Assembly: GCA_025922735.1 (NCBI GenBank)
Contig: JAICHI010000015.1
Location: forward strand, 1 to 13,634
Origin: Nitrososphaeraceae archaeon
GTDB lineage: Archaea > Thermoproteota > Nitrososphaeria > Nitrososphaerales > Nitrososphaeraceae
Length of the DNA stretch: 13,634 nucleotides
Reading direction: 5' to 3'
The notes under the pieces were generated by a model, which saw only the letters and a program-made list of their open reading frames with translations, did not search any database and was not told where the DNA came from. Shown here one piece after another: positions 11,852-13,634 of the stretch. The position numbers and the translations under genes were made by a program. Each line of letters opens with the position of its first letter. Position 1 is the stretch's first letter.

Positions 11852-13467
11852 GCTTTTCTTCTTGTTGTCTTACTACTGCCTGTTCGCTTCCTTCTTCTTG
11901 TATTGGTAGTAGTAGTTGTGCTCTTGCGCTCAGATAGACTTCTGTTCTCCTCAAGCTCCTCCGGCAGCTCAGGTGGTGCTTCCAACTCGCGGGTCTTCAT
12001 ATCTCCCGGTTCGACTACAGGGACATTAACTGAATCCTTCAACCTTTCGGCAAAGTCTCGACGTGCAACTACCAAAGTGCGCTGCTGATCAATCAGCTTT
12101 ATAAAACCGGTGTAGATCTGCATCTGCTCTGCATATGTCTTTGTCCTTATCTCAGACAGCACATCCTCAAACGAGTCTGCAAACCTCATTGCAAGGTCCC
12201 CCATTCTCGATATTGCCTCTGCGTCCATTTCCGCCTGTTTTTCTGCGGCGCTCTCTTGTGCCTCTTTGATTTCCTTCTTTACCACTTTGGTCCCTGCCAG
12301 TATTATTTCTTTGAGCTCTGCAAGTGCACCCTTCATCTTCTTTGATATTTCTGACTCAGTGTCGATGTATCCTTCCGGCCTTGACACAGAAGTCGTTTCA
12401 GGTCTTGGCGCTGTTGCAAGCTGGCTTCCTTCTTCCATTATTGAGTCTGCAGTTGTGCTCTTCTTTTCAATCTCTAACTGCTCTGCAGCTGCCGCCCGTA
12501 TTTCTTGCACTGAGGCTCTTAAAGCTCTGTCCTCTGGCATTGGCGCATCTCTGTGAGTTCTGTATCGGAACAACAGGTCTTCATTTGCAATGACAGAAGC
12601 CCCTGCCACAGATATCTCCGATTTTGGAATATCAAACCTTATTGAACTGTCGGTGTCGCTGCACACGACAATAATCTCCTCCGTTTCCTTTGCAACACGT
12701 CCCATCGCCTGTTCGTTTACAATCACTGTCTTATTGAACAGGTCCTTTGGATACTTGCCCTCATAGCTACCTAGATCAGCCTCCGTAGATGGCTGTTTTA
12801 ATTCTTTTTCAATTTTCATTGAGCTTTCTACACTCAACCCAGCTTCTGTATTGCTCTGAGCTGCCGCCATTTTCTCTTTGGCTGCTTCAGCTCCTGTTTG
12901 AGCCACATCCTTAATCCGGCTTGCTGCTTGCCTTGCTGCTCCTTCTACGTCAACATTTGCTACGGCTTCACCTGCATCCTTCATCTTTTCCTTGACTGTC
13001 TTGGAAGCCTGTCCCAACTCATAACCGACAGAGCTCTTGACCTCAGTAGCAGCATCTCTAACCTTTTCCTCAGCCATCGATGGCTTCCTCTCTTCTACAG
13101 GAAGAGTTGGCTCCTCAGCCGAACTGTATTTCTCGTTCGCTGCAGGTATCTCACCTGCCTTTTGCCGTATTTCTTCAGCAGATGGTCTAAGGCTTCTATC
13201 CTCCGGCATTGGCGCATCTTTGTCCACTGCATACTGCTCAAGCGGCTCACCTACCATTACAGAGCCTCCTGAAAGCGTGATTTTTGACTTGGGGATGTCA
13301 AACCGTAAATTACCAGAATCGCTAAAAACAACTATTTGGTCATCCGTTTCCTTTGCAACACGTCCCATCGCCTGCTCGTTTACAATCACTGTCTTATTGA
13401 ACAGGTCCTTTGGATACTTGCCCTCATAGCTACCTAGATCAGTCTCTGTAGGCGCGTCTTTCTCCAT
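11848..13467 (-). CDS. double PRC-barrel protein with LEA-like helix and basic tail
   Basis: Numbered from the ATG at 13467 (539 aa). Two PRC-barrel domains (about 10-100 and 230-325) share DLGSYEGKYPKDLFNKT and end in the same DAPMPEDR motif. Between them (130-210) is a Lys/Ala/Glu-rich helix like late-embryogenesis-abundant proteins. Residues 375-480 form a long charged helix, possibly coiled coil. A Pro/Glu linker leads to a Thr-rich, Arg/Lys-rich tail (515-539) suited to nucleic-acid binding. PRC barrels occur in RimM, photosynthetic reaction-centre subunit H and CdvA. CdvA (cell division) also pairs a PRC barrel with coiled coil, but the double barrel and LEA segment do not fit a standard CdvA. 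A TTG at 13536 would add 23 mostly hydrophobic residues. I prefer the ATG because a TATA box lies 27 nt before it. Confidence 0.8.
   Translation of the reverse strand: MEKDAPTETDLGSYEGKYPKDLFNKTVIVNEQAMGRVAKETDDQIVVFSDSGNLRFDIPKSKITLSGGSVMVGEPLEQYAVDKDAPMPEDRSLRPSAEEIRQKAGEIPAANEKYSSAEEPTLPVEERKPSMAEEKVRDAATEVKSSVGYELGQASKTVKEKMKDAGEAVANVDVEGAARQAASRIKDVAQTGAEAAKEKMAAAQSNTEAGLSVESSMKIEKELKQPSTEADLGSYEGKYPKDLFNKTVIVNEQAMGRVAKETEEIIVVCSDTDSSIRFDIPKSEISVAGASVIANEDLLFRYRTHRDAPMPEDRALRASVQEIRAAAAEQLEIEKKSTTADSIMEEGSQLATAPRPETTSVSRPEGYIDTESEISKKMKGALAELKEIILAGTKVVKKEIKEAQESAAEKQAEMDAEAISRMGDLAMRFADSFEDVLSEIRTKTYAEQMQIYTGFIKLIDQQRTLVVARRDFAERLKDSVNVPVVEPGDMKTRELEAPPELPEELEENRSLSERKSTTTTTNTRRRKRTGSSKTTRRKA
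12680..12779 (-). repeat. 100-bp direct repeat, copy in second PRC barrel
   Basis: This segment matches 13343-13442 at 99 of 100 bases by eye, including silent codon positions. It encodes the core of the second PRC barrel. The distance between copies is 663 bp, a whole number of codons. Confidence 0.9.
13343..13442 (-). repeat. 100-bp direct repeat, copy in first PRC barrel
   Basis: This is the partner of 12680-12779, differing at one base. Outside the repeat the two PRC domains diverge clearly in both DNA and protein, so identity stops sharply at its edges. Confidence 0.9.
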
Positions 13468-13490
13468 TGCAAAGCAAGCGGCTATCCAGC

Positions 13491-13497
13491 ATAAAAC
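13491..13497 (-). promoter_or_regulatory. TATA box of the PRC-barrel gene
   Basis: On the minus strand GTTTTAT lies about 27 nt ahead of the ATG at 13467. The spacing indicates a leaderless message and argues against translation from the upstream TTG at 13536, whose first codons would overlap the promoter. Confidence 0.45.
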
Positions 13498-13634
13498 GGA
13501 TATGAGAAAATGGATTAGAAGAATGTTAAATGCCAAGGTTATAATTGACGTGGCACAATTTTTCTGCTGTGGAGATACAACACTCCTCTAGCCCAAAGGT
13601 GGCGCTAGGCCTTTCATTCTGTGCCCTTGCTATG
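13498..13634. other. non-coding right end
   Basis: I see no supported gene here. It holds the upstream promoter region of the PRC-barrel gene and a weak inverted repeat CTAGC/GCTAG (13588-13592 and 13604-13608) that could be part of a terminator or of a gene lying beyond the right edge. Confidence 0.4.

Noticed and set aside
12898..13272. 124-residue plus-strand frame opposite the PRC-barrel gene
   Set aside because: Cys/Leu/Ser-rich shadow of the Ala/Lys/Glu-rich protein on the other strand, with no independent support.
13468..13536. TTG-started N-terminal extension of the PRC protein that looks like a signal or membrane segment
   Set aside because: It covers the TATA box placed 27 nt before the ATG at 13467, has no ribosome binding site, and its hydrophobicity fits translated AT-rich promoter DNA.
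13588..13608. CTAGC/GCTAG inverted repeat as a terminator
   Set aside because: The 5-bp arms with an 11-nt spacer and no T-run are too weak, and the neighbouring gene lies beyond the window.

Overview
The window looks like chromosomal DNA from an ammonia-oxidising archaeon (Thaumarchaeota/Nitrososphaeria, probably Nitrososphaera-like). The support is archaeal: both subunits of the D-family DNA polymerase, an Orc1/Cdc6 initiator, geranylgeranylglyceryl phosphate synthase (archaeal ether lipids), origin recognition boxes, and several TATA boxes about 27-32 nt ahead of start codons, as in leaderless transcripts. The genus is inferred from protein style and gene content; no database was searched.

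Layout. 1-201: AT-rich leader. 202-2750 (+): a two-gene operon of threonine synthase (thrC) and a MoaD-like ubiquitin-fold domain fused head-to-tail to a MoeB/ThiF E1-like enzyme, joined by a TAATG stop/start overlap. 2747-6896 (-): geranylgeranylglyceryl phosphate synthase followed by the catalytic DP2 subunit of PolD. 6985-8394: three small DNA-binding-type genes, namely a helix-turn-helix-like protein, a membrane-anchored winged-helix protein, and a convergent winged-helix protein. 8395-8938: a gene-free, AT-rich replication origin. 8939-10147 (+): orc1/cdc6. 10137-11624 (-): the DP1 exonuclease subunit of PolD. 11711-11851 (+): a tiny zinc-ribbon gene. 11848-13467 (-): a double PRC-barrel protein with a long helical middle and a basic tail. 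13468-13634: its promoter and a short non-coding end.

The centre is a replication island. Initiator gene, origin and both PolD subunits lie within about 9 kb. The origin has two identical 23-bp ORB elements, a diverged inverted pair of ORB-like arms bracketing a very AT-rich stretch, and a dense family of GTTAAC-type motifs whose binding protein I cannot identify. The right ORB-like arm abuts the probable cdc6 promoter, which suggests autoregulation. Two of the three small genes beside the origin have near-perfect palindromes directly before their start codons.

The strongest candidates for something undescribed are (1) the GTTAAC motif family in the origin together with its DNA-binding-protein neighbours, one of them membrane-anchored, and (2) the in-line MoaD-GlyGly/MoeB fusion translationally coupled to a threonine-synthase-family PLP enzyme, which could be a sulfur-carrier pathway. 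All four convergent gene pairs overlap at their 3' ends, so coding density is extreme outside the origin.
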